Assembly (NCBI RefSeq): GCF_017357245.1
Contig: NZ_CP071612.1
Span: 1,305,001 to 1,369,000, forward strand
Direction: 5' to 3'
From: Rhizobium bangladeshense
Lineage (GTDB): Bacteria > Pseudomonadota > Alphaproteobacteria > Rhizobiales > Rhizobiaceae
DNA: 64,000 nt
A model generated the notes under the pieces. It worked only from the letters and a program-made list of their open reading frames with translations. It searched no databases and was not told the origin of the DNA. The position numbers and the translations under genes are program-made. This document shows, one piece after another, positions 63,305-64,000 of this stretch. How positions within the stretch are numbered: the first letter of the stretch is position 1; each line of letters begins with the position of its first letter.

Positions 63305-63587
63305 GCAGCATGTTGAAGCTGATCGTCACCAACTCATCTTCACGCTTGACGACGGTGGCACCGATCTCGTCATGGATGCCGAGTATTTCGAGAAAGAAAT
63401 GGCTCGGCATCTCCAGGCTGGGACTGACTTCGAGCACTGCGCCGGCAAGCGTGATCGTACGGATCAGACAGCGTACCTGGGTACCGGTGCTGAGGTGATG
63501 GCCAACGAAGATGATGTTGCCGGGCCTGTCGAGGTTGAATTCCCTGTAGGCACGTTCCGGCTTGGGGTGTTCTGTATCGAGGTGCAT
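63255..63587 (-). CDS. PilZ-like protein with degenerate motif
   Basis: A 110-residue protein similar in layout to the PilZ gene at 60874. The first motif is DRPGNIIFV, and the second, where D/NxSxxG is expected, reads TITLAGA. The end, LNPEFLHHVLRLSF, parallels LLDPDVLRRVVRADF of the other. It may have lost c-di-GMP binding. Confidence 0.6.
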   Translation of the reverse strand: MHLDTEHPKPERAYREFNLDRPGNIIFVGHHLSTGTQVRCLIRTITLAGAVLEVSPSLEMPSHFFLEILGIHDEIGATVVKREDELVTISFNMLLNPEFLHHVLRLSFET

Positions 63588-63692
63588 CTGAAAGGCCCTT
63601 TTAGCCTCCGCTCATCGTAGGTAGAGAATAACGCAGGAGTGCTGACAATTGCTGAAGATCATCGTTAGGATTGCAGGCTTTTGCTGAGATCG

Positions 63693-63717
63693 GCCGGAAA
63701 ATGCACAGATTTCCGGC
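63693..63717. repeat. Inverted repeat GCCGGAAA/TTTCCGGC
   Basis: An exact 8-bp inverted repeat with a nine-base spacer, 46 bases before the -35 of the promoter. It could be an activator or repressor site, or a hairpin. Confidence 0.4.
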
Positions 63718-63762
63718 AGACTTGCTCCAAATTCGTGCATTCTTCGGGGATTTGCACTGTTC

Positions 63763-63791
63763 TTGACATGCCGATGGCGATCGCGCATACA
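63763..63791 (+). promoter_or_regulatory. Candidate promoter TTGACA-N17-CATACA
   Basis: A consensus -35 TTGACA (63763-63768), a 17-base spacer and CATACA as the -10. It points to the gene at 63940 with about 140 bases of leader. Confidence 0.5.
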
Positions 63792-63939
63792 AAGCCCCGG
63801 TTCGAGGCACCAGCCGCTCGCGGATGAAGATCCATGGTGAAGTCCTCGTGATCATGGTCACGGCCCCTGTGCATGCTGACTGACGGCAATGCGAGCTCCC
63901 ATCTGCAGTCGAAGAGCATGCCTTGCGAAGGCTCACTCC

Positions 63940-64000
63940 ATGACGACCTATCCCGGCATTGAAGAACTGAAGGCCCAGGCCAAGCGCTTGCGCCAGGCGA
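63940..64000 (+). CDS. Partial gene, glyoxalase-superfamily protein
   Basis: Only the first 20 codons are present: MTTYPGIEELKAQAKRLRQA. GAAGG precedes the ATG. This start is that of small rhizobial proteins annotated as glyoxalase-superfamily members, but too little is visible to be sure. It continues beyond the window. Confidence 0.5.
   Translation, partial: MTTYPGIEELKAQAKRLRQA

Larger units (their letters stand above)
63588..63939. other. Intergenic region before the last gene
   Basis: The 352-base gap holds an inverted repeat GCCGGAAA/TTTCCGGC (63693-63717) and a good promoter at 63763-63791. The open frames here lie on the opposite strand and do not look coding. Confidence 0.5.

Noticed and set aside
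1..64000. CRISPR arrays, tRNA or rRNA genes, insertion sequences, prophage
   Set aside because: No regular spaced repeats, cloverleaf signatures, transposase or integrase genes were found on either strand.

Overview
The window reads as a high-GC chromosomal segment of an alphaproteobacterium of the order Hyphomicrobiales, most likely Rhizobium of the leguminosarum/etli group. The evidence is a dense, ordered set of rhizobial housekeeping genes (feuN-feuP-feuQ, the cytochrome c maturation operon cycHJKL, degP, a two-component pair, glnE, a PAS histidine kinase, pepN), an lipopolysaccharide galacturonosylation (rgt-type) locus, and a host-attachment family protein. I see no rRNA, tRNA, insertion sequence, phage, plasmid replication gene or CRISPR array.

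Layout. 1-2.2 kb: a Dabb-family protein and an MFS transporter. 2.2-13.3 kb: envelope signalling and redox assembly, namely FeuN/FeuP/FeuQ, a small lipoprotein, CcmI/E/F/H with start-stop overlaps, the periplasmic protease DegP and a second OmpR-type two-component system. 13.4-21.5 kb: GlnE, a PAS-domain histidine kinase and aminopeptidase N. 21.9-26.8 kb: a drug/metabolite transporter, an unfamiliar protein with two possible helix-turn-helix segments, two candidate small genes, a cysteine-poor uracil-DNA glycosylase and a short Hsp70-like ATPase. 27.0-31.4 kb: an RND efflux pump with its adaptor. 31.7-46.3 kb: metabolic genes and local regulators (a phosphotransferase, an atypical SDR, ETF-ubiquinone oxidoreductase, an L,D-transpeptidase lipoprotein, a DMT exporter divergent from an Lrp regulator, MgtE, a quinone-reductase-like enzyme divergent from an HxlR regulator, an MFS transporter, a diacylglycerol-kinase-like enzyme, and a glutamine-synthetase-like enzyme divergent from a class III aminotransferase).

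46.3-53.1 kb holds three tandem paralogous GT-C glycosyltransferases and a GT2 polyprenyl-phosphate glycosyltransferase, read in one direction, with a divergent multispanning protein. This fits the rhizobial system that makes dodecaprenyl-phosphate-galacturonate and transfers galacturonate to the LPS core. 53.0-55.4 kb is an ECF42-type sigma factor followed by three tandem DGPF/YCII proteins. 55.5-64 kb carries AMP nucleosidase, small secreted or membrane proteins, a SEL1 mini-protein behind a structured leader that resembles a class I cyclic-di-GMP (GEMM) riboswitch, a VOC protein, a HisC-like aminotransferase, two PilZ-type proteins, a host-attachment family protein, a LysR regulator and the start of a further gene.

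The parts most worth following up are the GEMM-like leader of the SEL1 gene (with two PilZ-like proteins a few kb away), the rgt-like cluster with its possible lipid-carrier flippase, the ECF42/DGPF module, and the protein with two possible helix-turn-helix segments. All functional calls rest on reading the translated sequence; no database search was run.
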